The position numbers and the translations under genes are program-made. The notes under the pieces were generated by a model, which saw only the letters and a list, made by a program, of their open reading frames with translations, ran no database searches and was not told the origin of the DNA. A DNA stretch of 64,000 nt from the NCBI RefSeq assembly GCF_900091725.1, contig NZ_FMBW01000091.1:1-64000 (forward strand), given 5' to 3'. This document shows, in pieces, positions 7,790 to 15,547 of this stretch; positions within the stretch are counted from its first letter, which is position 1, and each line of letters opens with the position of its first letter. The stretch comes from Streptomyces sp. DvalAA-43 (GTDB lineage Bacteria > Actinomycetota > Actinomycetes > Streptomycetales > Streptomycetaceae).

Positions 7790-8176
7790 ATGGTTCATGT
7801 GCTGAGCAGCCGGATCCTGTTGCACCCGGCCGATCCCGAACGCTCGCGGAACTTCTACGGGGAGTTCCTCGGGCTGCCCGTCTACCGGGAGTTCGGCACC
7901 GGCCCCGAGCGGGGCACGGTGTACTTCCTCGGCGGGGGCTTCCTGGAGGTGTCCGGACGCGCCGCCGCGCCGCCGGTCCCGTGTCTCGAACTGTGGATGC
8001 AGGTCGCGGACGTGCGGGCGGCGTACGACGAGCTGTCGGCCCGCGGCGTCGAGGTGCTCCGGGAGCCGGTGCGCGAGCCGTGGGGCCTGATCGAGATGTG
8101 GATCCGCGATCCGGACGGGCACCGGATCGTCGTGGTGGAAGTACCGGCGGACCATCCGCTGCGGTATCGGCCCTAG
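7790..8176 (+). CDS. VOC-family (glyoxalase/bleomycin-resistance fold) protein
   Basis: A 128-aa vicinal-oxygen-chelate protein with the two beta-alpha-beta halves (SRILLHPADPERSRNFYGEFLG and ELWMQVADVRAAYDEL) and the closing WGLIEMWIRDPDGHRI motif. Metal-type residues (His in LLHP, Glu in C-L-E-L, Glu in L-I-E-M) are placed as in metal-dependent members. TAGAGT (7777-7782) lies 7 nt before the ATG and no ribosome site is seen, so the mRNA is probably leaderless. Function unknown beyond the family. Confidence 0.82.
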   Translation: MVHVLSSRILLHPADPERSRNFYGEFLGLPVYREFGTGPERGTVYFLGGGFLEVSGRAAAPPVPCLELWMQVADVRAAYDELSARGVEVLREPVREPWGLIEMWIRDPDGHRIVVVEVPADHPLRYRP

Positions 8177-8205
8177 GACCAGGGCATGGTCGGTGCGGGG
8201 CGGCT

Positions 8206-9618
8206 TCAGTGCGCGGCCCGGCTACGCTCCGCGCAGTCGACGAGCACGGGCAGGGCCCTCGCCAGGCCGCCGTCGTGATCGGCGAACGGGAGTCGCACGT
8301 GGTGGCGGAAGCCGTCCACGGCGGAGAAGGCCGGGCCGGGGACGATCAGTACGCCCGCGCGGCGGGCCAGCTGGGCGGTGGCCTCGGCGTCGGCGCCGGG
8401 GATCTCCACCCAGAGGGCGGAGCCTCCGTCGGGCCGGTCCCATCGCCAGCCGGTGCGCTGGTCCCGCAGCAGCCGTTCGGTCTCCGCCAGACGTGCGCGC
8501 AGCCGGGAGCGGCGTCGGGCGCGGGCCTCGGGCAGTTGCCGGAGCAGACGCACCGCGAGCAGCTGGTCCACCACCGGGCAGGACAGGTCGACGGACCTCT
8601 TGATGTCGGCCAGGCGGCGGACGACCGGGGTGGAGGCGCGGATCCAGCCCAGCCGCAGGCCGCCCCAGAAGAGCTTGGACAGGGTGCCGACGGTGGCCGT
8701 GGCGGCGGGCGGCAGCAGTCCGGCCAGGGCGACCGGCGCCGCGTCGTGGTGCAGGGACAGTTCGGCGTAGGCGTTGTCCTCCACCGTGTACAGGCCCTGT
8801 TCGGCCAGTACGGCGGCCCAGGCGCGGCGGGTGGGCTCGTCCATGCCGCGCCCGGTGGGGTTGTGGAGGGACGGCTGCAGATAGACGAGGCGTGGCCGGA
8901 CGTGGCCGGACAGCCGGGCCAGTGCGCGGGCGCCGTGTGCCCCGTCAGCGGGCAGCGGGACCAGCCGGGCGCCACGGGCGCGGAGCGCTTCGAGGGCGCC
9001 CCGGTAGGTCGGGTCCTCCACGATCACCGTGTCGCCGGGCTCCACCAGGCCCTGGGTGATCAGCCAGACGGCCTGCTGGGAGCCCGCGGTCACCAGGATC
9101 TGTTCCGGAGAGGTCGGCAGCCCCGCCGAGCGGTGGTACTCGGCGATCGCCTCGCGCAGGTCGGGCAGCCCGTACGGGAGGTAGCCGTCGCCGGTCAGGG
9201 CGGCGGTGAGGTCGTCGGCGGACAGCTCGCCGACCGCCGCCGCGACCGAGGGCAGCCCGTCCAGCGCGCCGCTGGAGAGGTCGATGCCGCCGTCCCTGGT
9301 CCCGAAGCTGGCCAGCCGGCCCTCGGTCGCGGGCTCGCCCACGCCCCCCGAACCCCGCAGCCGGGAGCCGCTGCCCTGCCGGCTCTCCAGCCGCCCCTCG
9401 GCCTCCAGGAGGCCGTACGCGGCCGTCACCGTGGAGCGGCTGACCCCCAGCGCCGTCGCCAGGGCGCGCTGCGAGGGCAGCACCGTGCCCGGTGCCACGT
9501 CCCCGCGCTGCGCCAGCTCGCGCAGCGCCTGTGCCAGCAGCAGCGGAAGCGCGCCCGTGCCGTCCCTGGACCACCCGGTCAGCAGCCGGGACAGCCGGGT
9601 GGGAGGAATCCGGTCCAT
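8206..9618 (-). CDS. MocR-type regulator (GntR HTH fused to aminotransferase fold)
   Basis: A 470-aa fusion of an N-terminal winged HTH (residues about 15-85; RGDVAPGTVLPSQRALATALGVSRSTVTAAYGLLEAEG) and a class I aminotransferase-like domain. The PLP lysine is kept in T-L-S-K-L-F-W-G-G, with Y-L-Q-P-S-L-H-N-P-T-G in the substrate region. MocR proteins use the aminotransferase fold as an effector sensor and often control the divergent gene, here the Tm-1-like/PEP-hydrolase pair. ATG at 9618 taken; 9627 is possible and neither has a strong ribosome site. Confidence 0.88.
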   Translation of the reverse strand: MDRIPPTRLSRLLTGWSRDGTGALPLLLAQALRELAQRGDVAPGTVLPSQRALATALGVSRSTVTAAYGLLEAEGRLESRQGSGSRLRGSGGVGEPATEGRLASFGTRDGGIDLSSGALDGLPSVAAAVGELSADDLTAALTGDGYLPYGLPDLREAIAEYHRSAGLPTSPEQILVTAGSQQAVWLITQGLVEPGDTVIVEDPTYRGALEALRARGARLVPLPADGAHGARALARLSGHVRPRLVYLQPSLHNPTGRGMDEPTRRAWAAVLAEQGLYTVEDNAYAELSLHHDAAPVALAGLLPPAATATVGTLSKLFWGGLRLGWIRASTPVVRRLADIKRSVDLSCPVVDQLLAVRLLRQLPEARARRRSRLRARLAETERLLRDQRTGWRWDRPDGGSALWVEIPGADAEATAQLARRAGVLIVPGPAFSAVDGFRHHVRLPFADHDGGLARALPVLVDCAERSRAAH

Positions 9619-9724
9619 GCCCTCCATCATCGCCCGCCGCAGGCCAATTGCCGTCAAGTGGTCTTTGCCGCCCTCGGGCGGCTCGCACATGATCGGGAGA
9701 ACGCCGTTGCAAAGGAGCAAGAAC
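9619..9724. promoter_or_regulatory. Divergent regulatory region of the MocR module
   Basis: This 106-bp region separates the MocR gene from the divergent Tm-1-like gene. It contains TTGCCG (9649-9654 region), a CAATTG palindrome and AAGTGGTCTT (9656-9665), which resembles half of GntR-superfamily operators of the TGGTCT/AGACCA type. Binding by the adjacent MocR protein is an inference. Confidence 0.4.
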
Positions 9725-10978
9725 ATGGCGACCGTGGTGCTCGTCGGAACGCTGGACACCAAAGGGGCGGAGTACGCGTGGCTCACGGCGCGGATCCGTG
9801 AATCGGGATGCGACGTGGTGCTCGTCGATGCCGGGGTGATGCCCTCGCCCCTCGGCTCCCCCGCGGGCGACATCGACGCCGCAGCCGTCGCGCGCCGCGC
9901 CGGGCACGGCCTGGAGGCGCTGCGCGCCGCAGGGGACCGGGGTGCGGCGGTGACCGCCATGGCCGAGGGCGTCGAACGGATCGTCGGTGATCTGCACCGT
10001 GAGGGGCAGGTGCACGCGGTGCTGGCCGTGGCCGGGAGCGGTGGGTCGTTCATCGCCGCGCGTGCCATGCAGGCGCTGCCCATCGGCGTGCCGAAGGTGC
10101 TGGTCTCCACCATGGCCAGCGGGGACGTGTCGCCGTACGTGGGCAGCAGCGACATCACCATGATGTACAGCGTGGTCGATGTGGCGGGCATCAACTCGGT
10201 GTCGTCGCAGATCCTGGGCAACGCGGCGGCCGCGGCGGCCGGCATGGCCATCCACCGCGAGCAGAGCCTGAAGCGGTCGGAGCCGCAGGGCCGTCCACTG
10301 ATCGGCGCCAGCATGTTCGGCGTGACCACCGCCGCGGTCGACGCCGCCCGGCAGCGGCTGGACGAGCTGGGCTACGAGGTCCTGGTCTTCCATGCCACGG
10401 GCGCGGGCGGCCGGGCGCTGGAGAAGCTCGCCGCGGGCGGGTTCCTCGCCGGTGTCCTGGACCTCACCACCACCGAGCTGGCGGACGATCTGGTCGGCGG
10501 CGTGCTGAGCGCCGGCCCCGACCGGCTCACCGCGGCGGGCCGGGCGGGTGTGCCGCAGGTGGTCGCGCCCGGTGCGCTGGACATGGTCAACTTCGGCGCC
10601 GCCGACACCGTCCCGGAGCGGTTCGCCCGGCGCCATCTCCTCGTGCACAACCCCACCGTCACGCTGATGCGCACCACGCCCGACGAGATGACCGAACTCG
10701 GCGCCTCCATGGGGCGGAAGCTGGCCTCGGCGCACGGCCCGACGGCGGTCCTCTGGCCGCTGGGCGGCGTCTCAGCCGTGGACGCCCCGGGCGGCCCGTT
10801 CCACGATCCGGAGGCCGACGCGGCGGGGCTGGCGTCCCTGCGCACGGCCCTGCGGGGCAGCGCCGTCGATCTGCGTGAGATCGGCGCCCATCTCAACGAC
10901 CCGTCGTTCGCCGTCGCCGCCGCCGACCATCTCCACCAGCTGATCACCGCTCGGAGCCGTTCCCACCCGGACGTCTGA
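9725..10978 (+). CDS. Tm-1-like ATP-binding domain protein (UPF0261)
   Basis: A 417-aa protein of the UPF0261/Tm-1-like family, named after the tomato virus-resistance protein Tm-1. The N-terminus reads VVLVGTLDTKGAEYAWL, followed by VAGSGGSFIAARAMQALPIGVPKVLVSTMASGDV, both typical. The biochemical role in bacteria is not established. AAAGGAG lies 8 nt before the ATG. It is followed after 50 bp by the PEP-hydrolase-like gene; the two families are commonly neighbours or fused, and the divergent MocR gene probably regulates them. Confidence 0.85.
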   Translation: MATVVLVGTLDTKGAEYAWLTARIRESGCDVVLVDAGVMPSPLGSPAGDIDAAAVARRAGHGLEALRAAGDRGAAVTAMAEGVERIVGDLHREGQVHAVLAVAGSGGSFIAARAMQALPIGVPKVLVSTMASGDVSPYVGSSDITMMYSVVDVAGINSVSSQILGNAAAAAAGMAIHREQSLKRSEPQGRPLIGASMFGVTTAAVDAARQRLDELGYEVLVFHATGAGGRALEKLAAGGFLAGVLDLTTTELADDLVGGVLSAGPDRLTAAGRAGVPQVVAPGALDMVNFGAADTVPERFARRHLLVHNPTVTLMRTTPDEMTELGASMGRKLASAHGPTAVLWPLGGVSAVDAPGGPFHDPEADAAGLASLRTALRGSAVDLREIGAHLNDPSFAVAAADHLHQLITARSRSHPDV

Positions 10979-11028
10979 GTCCCGACCCCCGAGCAACGCG
11001 AACACATCCAACGAACAGGAGCCCATCC

Positions 11029-11853
11029 GTGAACCGCAAGCAAGCCCTGGCCCGCCTGACCGAGCAGGTCCGGGCCGGCCGGGCCGTCATCGGCGCGGGC
11101 GCAGGCACCGGCCTGTCCGCCAAGTGCGCGGAGGCCGGCGGCGTCGATCTGCTGATCATCTACAACTCCGGCCGGTACCGGATGGCCGGCCGGGGTTCGC
11201 TGGCGGGTCTGCTGCCCTACGGCGACGCCAACGCCATCGTGCTCGACATGGCGGGCGAGGTCCTGCCCGTGGTGCGGGACGTCCCCGTGCTCGCCGGGGT
11301 GTGCGGCACGGACCCGTTCCGGATCATGGGCAACTTCCTCGACCAGCTGAAGGCCGTCGGCTTCACCGGCGTACAGAACTTCCCCACCGTCGGACTGTAC
11401 GACGGCAAGTTCCGCGAGAACCTCGAAGAGACCGGGATGGGCTTCGGTCTGGAGATCGACATGATCCGCCAGGCCCACGAACGCGATCTGCTCACCGCGC
11501 CCTATGTGTTCGACCCCGAGCAGGCCGCCGAAATGGCGCGGGTGGGTGCCGATGTGCTCGTCCCGCATGTCGGGCTGACCACCAAGGGGTCCATCGGCGC
11601 CTCGACCGCGCTCACGCTCGATGAGGCCGCCACCGCCGTGCAGGCGATGCACGACGCGGCCAAGCGCGTCAATCCCGACATCATCGTGCTCTGCCACGGC
11701 GGGCCGATAGCCGAGCCCGAGGACGCCCGCTACGTGCTGGACCGCACCTCCGGGATCGACGGATTCTTCGGAGCCTCGTCGATGGAACGGCTGCCCACGG
11801 AGCGCGCCATCACCGAGCAGGCACGCGCCTTCAAGTCCCTCACGCTCGGCTGA
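11029..11853 (+). CDS. Phosphoenolpyruvate hydrolase family (TIM-barrel) protein
   Basis: A 274-aa TIM-barrel protein of the PEP-hydrolase/TIM-barrel signal-transduction family. Landmarks are VIGAGAGTGLSAKCAEAGG, IIYNSGRYRMAGRGSLAGLLPYGDAN and VQNFPTVGLYDG. The family is related to isocitrate-lyase-like barrels, but I cannot assign a reaction. GTG start at 11029 with ACAGGAG 7 nt upstream. Second gene of the Tm-1-like operon; a strong hairpin (11871-11900) follows its stop. Confidence 0.85.
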   Translation: MNRKQALARLTEQVRAGRAVIGAGAGTGLSAKCAEAGGVDLLIIYNSGRYRMAGRGSLAGLLPYGDANAIVLDMAGEVLPVVRDVPVLAGVCGTDPFRIMGNFLDQLKAVGFTGVQNFPTVGLYDGKFRENLEETGMGFGLEIDMIRQAHERDLLTAPYVFDPEQAAEMARVGADVLVPHVGLTTKGSIGASTALTLDEAATAVQAMHDAAKRVNPDIIVLCHGGPIAEPEDARYVLDRTSGIDGFFGASSMERLPTERAITEQARAFKSLTLG

Positions 11854-11870
11854 CGAGGGGCACGAGCACA

Positions 11871-11900
11871 GCGCGCGGCGGGAACACTCCCTCCGCGCGC
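11871..11900 (+). terminator. Terminator after the Tm-1-like/PEP-hydrolase operon
   Basis: GCGCGCGG pairs with CCGCGCGC and, inside one mismatch, GGGA pairs with TCCC around the tetraloop ACAC. It begins 18 nt after the stop at 11853. No U-tail. Confidence 0.6.
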
Positions 11901-11991
11901 TCCCCTTCCACCTCAGTGCGCCGCGTACGGCGGTATCCGCGCGGGCATCGCTCTGGAAGGACCGCGTCCTACGGCCAGGGGGAGGTGCGGT

Positions 11992-12573
11992 GTGCACGGA
12001 CCGGCGATGTCGGGCTGGCTGCTGATGGCGCTGTGCGCGGTGACGGGTGGGTACTGCCTGCTGCGCAGCAGCGGCGAGACCGGGGAGGGGCGCAGAACCG
12101 CGCGTGCGGAGGCGCTGATGGGCTTCGGCATGGCCGCCATGGCGGTGCCTGCGGCCGTCATGACACCCCCGGCGTGGGGGTGGGCGGTGTATGCGGGGCT
12201 GTTCGGCGTGGCCTCCCTGCGCGCGCTGTGGTCCTTGCGGCGCAGCGGGCACCATCTGCATCACCTGGTCGGTTCCTCGGCGATGGTCTACATGGCTCTG
12301 ACGATGGCACCGGGCGTTGGCGCGGCGCACGGCGGTCATGCGGGCCACGGGGTCGCGGTGGCCGGGGGCGTGCCCCTGCTGACCGGGCTGCTGCTGGCCT
12401 ACTACGCGGTGTACGTGCTGTGGTCGGGGTCCCGGTTGATACCCGTGGCCGCCACCGCCACGGCGGGTGGCGGCGGCCCCGCCGGGGGCGGCTGGAGCAC
12501 ACGGCCCGAGCTGGCGCTCGCCTGCCGGCTGACGATGGGGCTGGCCATGTTCGCGATGCTGCTCACCCTGTGA
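11992..12573 (+). CDS. DUF5134 membrane protein
   Basis: A 193-aa integral membrane protein that I recognise as DUF5134. About five hydrophobic segments are visible, with a histidine-rich patch RRSGHHLHHLVGSSAMVYM after the third and more His in the following loop (AHGGHAGHGVA), suggesting but not proving metal binding. GTG at 11992 has GGGGGAGG 6 nt upstream. An M56 peptidase gene follows in the same direction after 85 bp, an arrangement I regard as usual. Function unknown. Confidence 0.75.
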   Translation: MHGPAMSGWLLMALCAVTGGYCLLRSSGETGEGRRTARAEALMGFGMAAMAVPAAVMTPPAWGWAVYAGLFGVASLRALWSLRRSGHHLHHLVGSSAMVYMALTMAPGVGAAHGGHAGHGVAVAGGVPLLTGLLLAYYAVYVLWSGSRLIPVAATATAGGGGPAGGGWSTRPELALACRLTMGLAMFAMLLTL

Positions 12574-12646
12574 GACAGCGGGCGGGCAAACCGTGGTGTG
12601 CGTCACTTGCCGTGCACAGCCATACCCGTGGGTACCGCCCCCCTCA

Positions 12647-12652
12647 TAGGCT
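12647..12652 (+). promoter_or_regulatory. -10 element of a leaderless M56 transcript
   Basis: TAGGCT ends 6 nt before the ATG at 12659, and no ribosome site is present. I see no clear -35 hexamer at the right distance. Confidence 0.4.
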
Positions 12653-12658
12653 GACGCC

Positions 12659-13594
12659 ATGTTGGTCTCCCTCGCACTGCTGCTGCTCGGTGCACTGGCC
12701 GCCGTCCTGACCCCACGGCTGATGGCCAGGGCCCGATGGCCGGAGCGTGAGCCCGTCGTGGCGCTGTGGGTGTGGCAGTGCGTGGTGGCCGGGGTGCTGC
12801 TCTCCTTCGCGCTCTCCATGACGTTCAGTGCGGCCGCCGCCTGGCAGGCGGTGCGCGGGCATGTGTTCGCACCGGCGCCGCGCGCCGTGGTGGAGGCGTA
12901 CGCGTTGGGCGGGCACGGACGGTGGTCGGCCGCCATGGCCGTGCTGCTGGCGCTGGGCGGGGTGTGGTCGGCGGTGATGCTGACCCGGGAGATCCACCGG
13001 GCCCAGGTCCGCCGCAGGCGGCGGCGTGCCGAACTCCTGGTGCGCGCCCCGCTGATGCCCGGCGAGAAGCCCGGCGGCGGACGACTCGTGGTGCTGGAGG
13101 GAGAGCGGCCCGATGCCTGGTGGCTGCCGGGTGCCGCGCCCCAACTGGTCATCACCACCACGGCACTCCGGCGCCTGAAGGGCCGTCAGCTGGATGCGGT
13201 GCTGGCCCATGAACAGGGGCACGCGAACGCGCGCCACGACTGGCTGCTGCACTGTTCCGGCGCGCTCGCGACCGGGTTTCCGCAGGTGCCGGTGTTCGCG
13301 GCGTTCCGCGACGAGATGCACCGACTGGTCGAACTGGCCGCGGACGATGTGGCGTCGAAGCGTTTCGGCCGGCTGACGATCGCGCTGGCCCTGGTGGAAC
13401 TCAACGAGGACCGGGGCGTGTTCGGCCCCTGCCCGGCGCCGGACGCCCAGCTCCCGCTGCGGGTGAACCGGTTGCTGACCCCGGCGGACCGGCTCACCGC
13501 GGGCCGTCGGCTCCGGCTGACCGCCGCGGCCGCGCTGGTGCCGGTGGTCCCGCTTCTGGTGGCCTTCATCCCGGGACTCAGTGCGCTGCGATAG
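12659..13594 (+). CDS. M56-family membrane metallopeptidase
   Basis: A 311-aa membrane protein with the BlaR1/HtpX-like zinc motif H-E-Q-G-H (VLAHEQGHANARHDWLLH) and downstream R-L-V-E-L-A-A-D-D-V, which supplies the third ligand region. Hydrophobic segments flank the catalytic part: about three before it and one at the very C-terminus. It is an intramembrane-anchored protease; there is no sensor domain, so it is not a BlaR1-type receptor in itself and no BlaI-type repressor lies beside it. Probably leaderless. Confidence 0.86.
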   Translation: MLVSLALLLLGALAAVLTPRLMARARWPEREPVVALWVWQCVVAGVLLSFALSMTFSAAAAWQAVRGHVFAPAPRAVVEAYALGGHGRWSAAMAVLLALGGVWSAVMLTREIHRAQVRRRRRRAELLVRAPLMPGEKPGGGRLVVLEGERPDAWWLPGAAPQLVITTTALRRLKGRQLDAVLAHEQGHANARHDWLLHCSGALATGFPQVPVFAAFRDEMHRLVELAADDVASKRFGRLTIALALVELNEDRGVFGPCPAPDAQLPLRVNRLLTPADRLTAGRRLRLTAAAALVPVVPLLVAFIPGLSALR

Positions 13595-13627
13595 CCAGGG
13601 CCACCGGCCTTCCGCCAAGATCACCCC

Positions 13628-14320
13628 ATGGCGTCCCCGCAGCTCTCCCCGCCGGTCCGTACCCGTTCCCGTGTCACGCCCTTCGGGGCGGGCGCGGTCT
13701 GCGCGTTTCTCGCACTGGTCGTACTGATCCTCGTCGCCGTGCGCTGGTCACCGCTGATGTCGCTGGACCGCACCGTCGCGGAGGCCCTGCACCGCCGGGC
13801 GGTGACCGAACCCGGTCTGGTCCATGCCAACCGGATCCTGACCGACTGGGCATGGGATCCATGGACCATGCGCGCCCTGACCGCCGTGGCCGTGGTGGTG
13901 CTGTGGTGGCGCGGGGCGCGGCTGCTCGCGGTGTGGGTGGCGGCGACGAGCCTGCTCGGCACGCTGGTGCAGCAGGGGCTGAAGTCCGCGGTGGGCCGGG
14001 AGCGGCCGCGGTGGCCCGACCCGGTGGACTCCGCCCATTACGCGGCGTTCCCCTCCGGCCACGCGATGACGGCGATGGTGACCTGCGGCATGCTGCTCTG
14101 GCTGCTGCATCGGTACGGCGCCGGGCCCCGGCTGTGGCGGGCGGCGCTGGTCGTGGCGTGCGTCTCGGTCGTGGGGGTGGGCCTGACCCGGCTCTACCTG
14201 GGCGTCCACTGGCCGAGCGATGTACTGGGCGGGTGGCTGCTGGGCGGGGCCCTGGTCGGCTTCTCGATCGCGGGATACGCCCGGTCCGAGCGGCGCGGCG
14301 GGCCCAGGCCGTGCCCGTAG
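13628..14320 (+). CDS. PAP2-superfamily phosphatase
   Basis: A 230-aa membrane phosphatase. All three PAP2 motifs are present: K-S-A-V-G-R-E-R-P, F-P-S-G-H-A-M and R-L-Y-L-G-V-H-W-P-S-D-V-L-G-G, so the catalytic His residues and Arg are intact. About five or six transmembrane segments are visible. Likely substrates are lipid phosphates such as undecaprenyl pyrophosphate or phosphatidate. It follows M56 by 33 bp in the same direction; a shared transcript is possible. Confidence 0.88.
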   Translation: MASPQLSPPVRTRSRVTPFGAGAVCAFLALVVLILVAVRWSPLMSLDRTVAEALHRRAVTEPGLVHANRILTDWAWDPWTMRALTAVAVVVLWWRGARLLAVWVAATSLLGTLVQQGLKSAVGRERPRWPDPVDSAHYAAFPSGHAMTAMVTCGMLLWLLHRYGAGPRLWRAALVVACVSVVGVGLTRLYLGVHWPSDVLGGWLLGGALVGFSIAGYARSERRGGPRPCP

Positions 14321-14419
14321 GCTCCCGTCCGCCCCTGCTCTGCGCTCCCTGAGCCAGGACCGGCGGCCGGAACCGGCCCGGCCTTGTCGCGCCGCGCCCC
14401 GGGCTGGAAGATCGCAGCC

Positions 14420-15121
14420 ATGCAGATCAAAGGTGTGCTCTTCGACTTCTCCGGGACGCTCTTCCGCATCGAGCCGGTCCGGTCCTGGCTGCGCGCGGTC
14501 CTCACCGAGCGGGAGGTGACGGTGGACGAGGCCGACTTCGAGCGGTACGTGAGGGAGCTGGAGGCCGCCGGGGCGCTGCCGGGCGGTCCGCCTCCCCGGC
14601 AGGTCCCCGCCCGGCTCGCCGCCGTGTGGGCCACCCGTGACCAGAGCGCGGAACTGCACCGGGAGGCGTTCACCACCGTCGCCCGGCAGGTGGCCCTGCC
14701 GGATCCCGGTCTGTACGACGCGCTGTACGAGCGGCACCGGACACCCGCCGCCTGGCGGCCCTACCCGGACGCGGCGGAGGTAGTCGGCGCGCTGCGCGAC
14801 AGCGGCATCCGGACCGGCGTGGTCAGCAACATCGGCTGGGACCTGCGGCCGGTCTTCCGGGCACACGGCCTGGACTCCTCGATCGAGTCCTACGTCCTGT
14901 CGTACGAGCACGGCATCCAGAAGCCGGACGCACGGATCTTCCACACGGCCTGCACATCTCTCGGGCTGGATCCGACGGATGTGGTGATGGTCGGCGACGA
15001 CCGGCAGGCGGACGGCGGAGCCGCCGCACTAGGCTGTGATGTGCGGTTCGTGCGGCATCTGCCGGTGGAGGAACGGCCCGACGGGCTGCGGACGCTCGGA
15101 CTGGTGCCGGGCGTTGCCTGA
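14420..15121 (+). CDS. HAD-like hydrolase with altered DxD motif
   Basis: A 233-aa haloacid-dehalogenase superfamily protein. Motif I is V-L-F-D-F-S-G-T-L: the nucleophile Asp is kept but the second Asp of D-x-D is Ser. Motif II is G-V-V-S-N-I-G, the lysine is in I-Q-K-P-D, and the acidic motif is M-V-G-D-D-R-Q-A-D. Loss of the second Asp is typical of HAD members that are not phosphatases (dehalogenase- or phosphonatase-like), so a phosphatase label would be unsafe. ATG at 14420 with GGAAG upstream. Confidence 0.82.
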   Translation: MQIKGVLFDFSGTLFRIEPVRSWLRAVLTEREVTVDEADFERYVRELEAAGALPGGPPPRQVPARLAAVWATRDQSAELHREAFTTVARQVALPDPGLYDALYERHRTPAAWRPYPDAAEVVGALRDSGIRTGVVSNIGWDLRPVFRAHGLDSSIESYVLSYEHGIQKPDARIFHTACTSLGLDPTDVVMVGDDRQADGGAAALGCDVRFVRHLPVEERPDGLRTLGLVPGVA

Positions 15122-15190
15122 CAGACATGTGAGAGATGTCCCTGACGCCCAATGGGTCTGATTGTCACATCGGGGCCTTAGCCTGTATGT

Positions 15191-15370
15191 ATGTCCCGTT
15201 CTCCGCGCTCCTCCGATTCCACGCGCACCGCCGCCGTGGTGAACAAAGAGATCCGTGACCTGTGGCAGCGCTCGGGCGGCTGCCTGTCCCCGGAGGACGA
15301 GGAGCAGTACCAGCGCCTGCTGGTGGAGTGGGCCGCGGCGACGGGCGGCACCGCCAGGTCCGCCGCCTGA
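15191..15370 (+). CDS. Conserved-type small protein, 59 aa
   Basis: A 59-aa protein with Ser/Arg-rich start (MSRSPRSSDSTRTAAVVNKE), then IRDLWQRSGGCLSPEDEEQY and QRLLVEWAAATGG. Third positions are strongly GC, as in the neighbouring genes. It resembles a small, uncharacterised protein common in Streptomyces. TAGCCT (15179-15184) lies 6 nt before the ATG without a ribosome site, so the transcript is probably leaderless. It is short enough to be missed by length cut-offs. No function can be assigned. Confidence 0.72.
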   Translation: MSRSPRSSDSTRTAAVVNKEIRDLWQRSGGCLSPEDEEQYQRLLVEWAAATGGTARSAA

Positions 15371-15454
15371 CACGCCCCCGTCCCCGGTCCCGGCCCTCGG
15401 CCTCGCGTCCGCACACGAGGTGCCGACGCGAGCACATCGGGTGACAGACGCCGT

Positions 15455-15494
15455 GGCGTCCCGCGGGGCGGGAAGATCCGCTCCGCGGGACGCC
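15455..15494. terminator. Bidirectional terminator hairpin
   Basis: GGCGTCCCGCGG (15455-15466) pairs perfectly with CCGCGGGACGCC (15483-15494). It lies between the convergent ends of the 59-aa gene and the LVIVD gene. Confidence 0.65.
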
Positions 15495-15547
15495 TTCGGT
15501 GGTCGGTGGAGCCTGCTGCCGCCGGGCGGGTGGAGGGTTCGGCCCGG

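Noticed and set aside
10372..13161. 929-codon minus-strand frame across the Tm-1-like, PEP-hydrolase, DUF5134 and M56 genes
   Set aside because: It spans four real genes and their gaps, has no domain and an Arg/Gly/His-rich composition typical of shadows.
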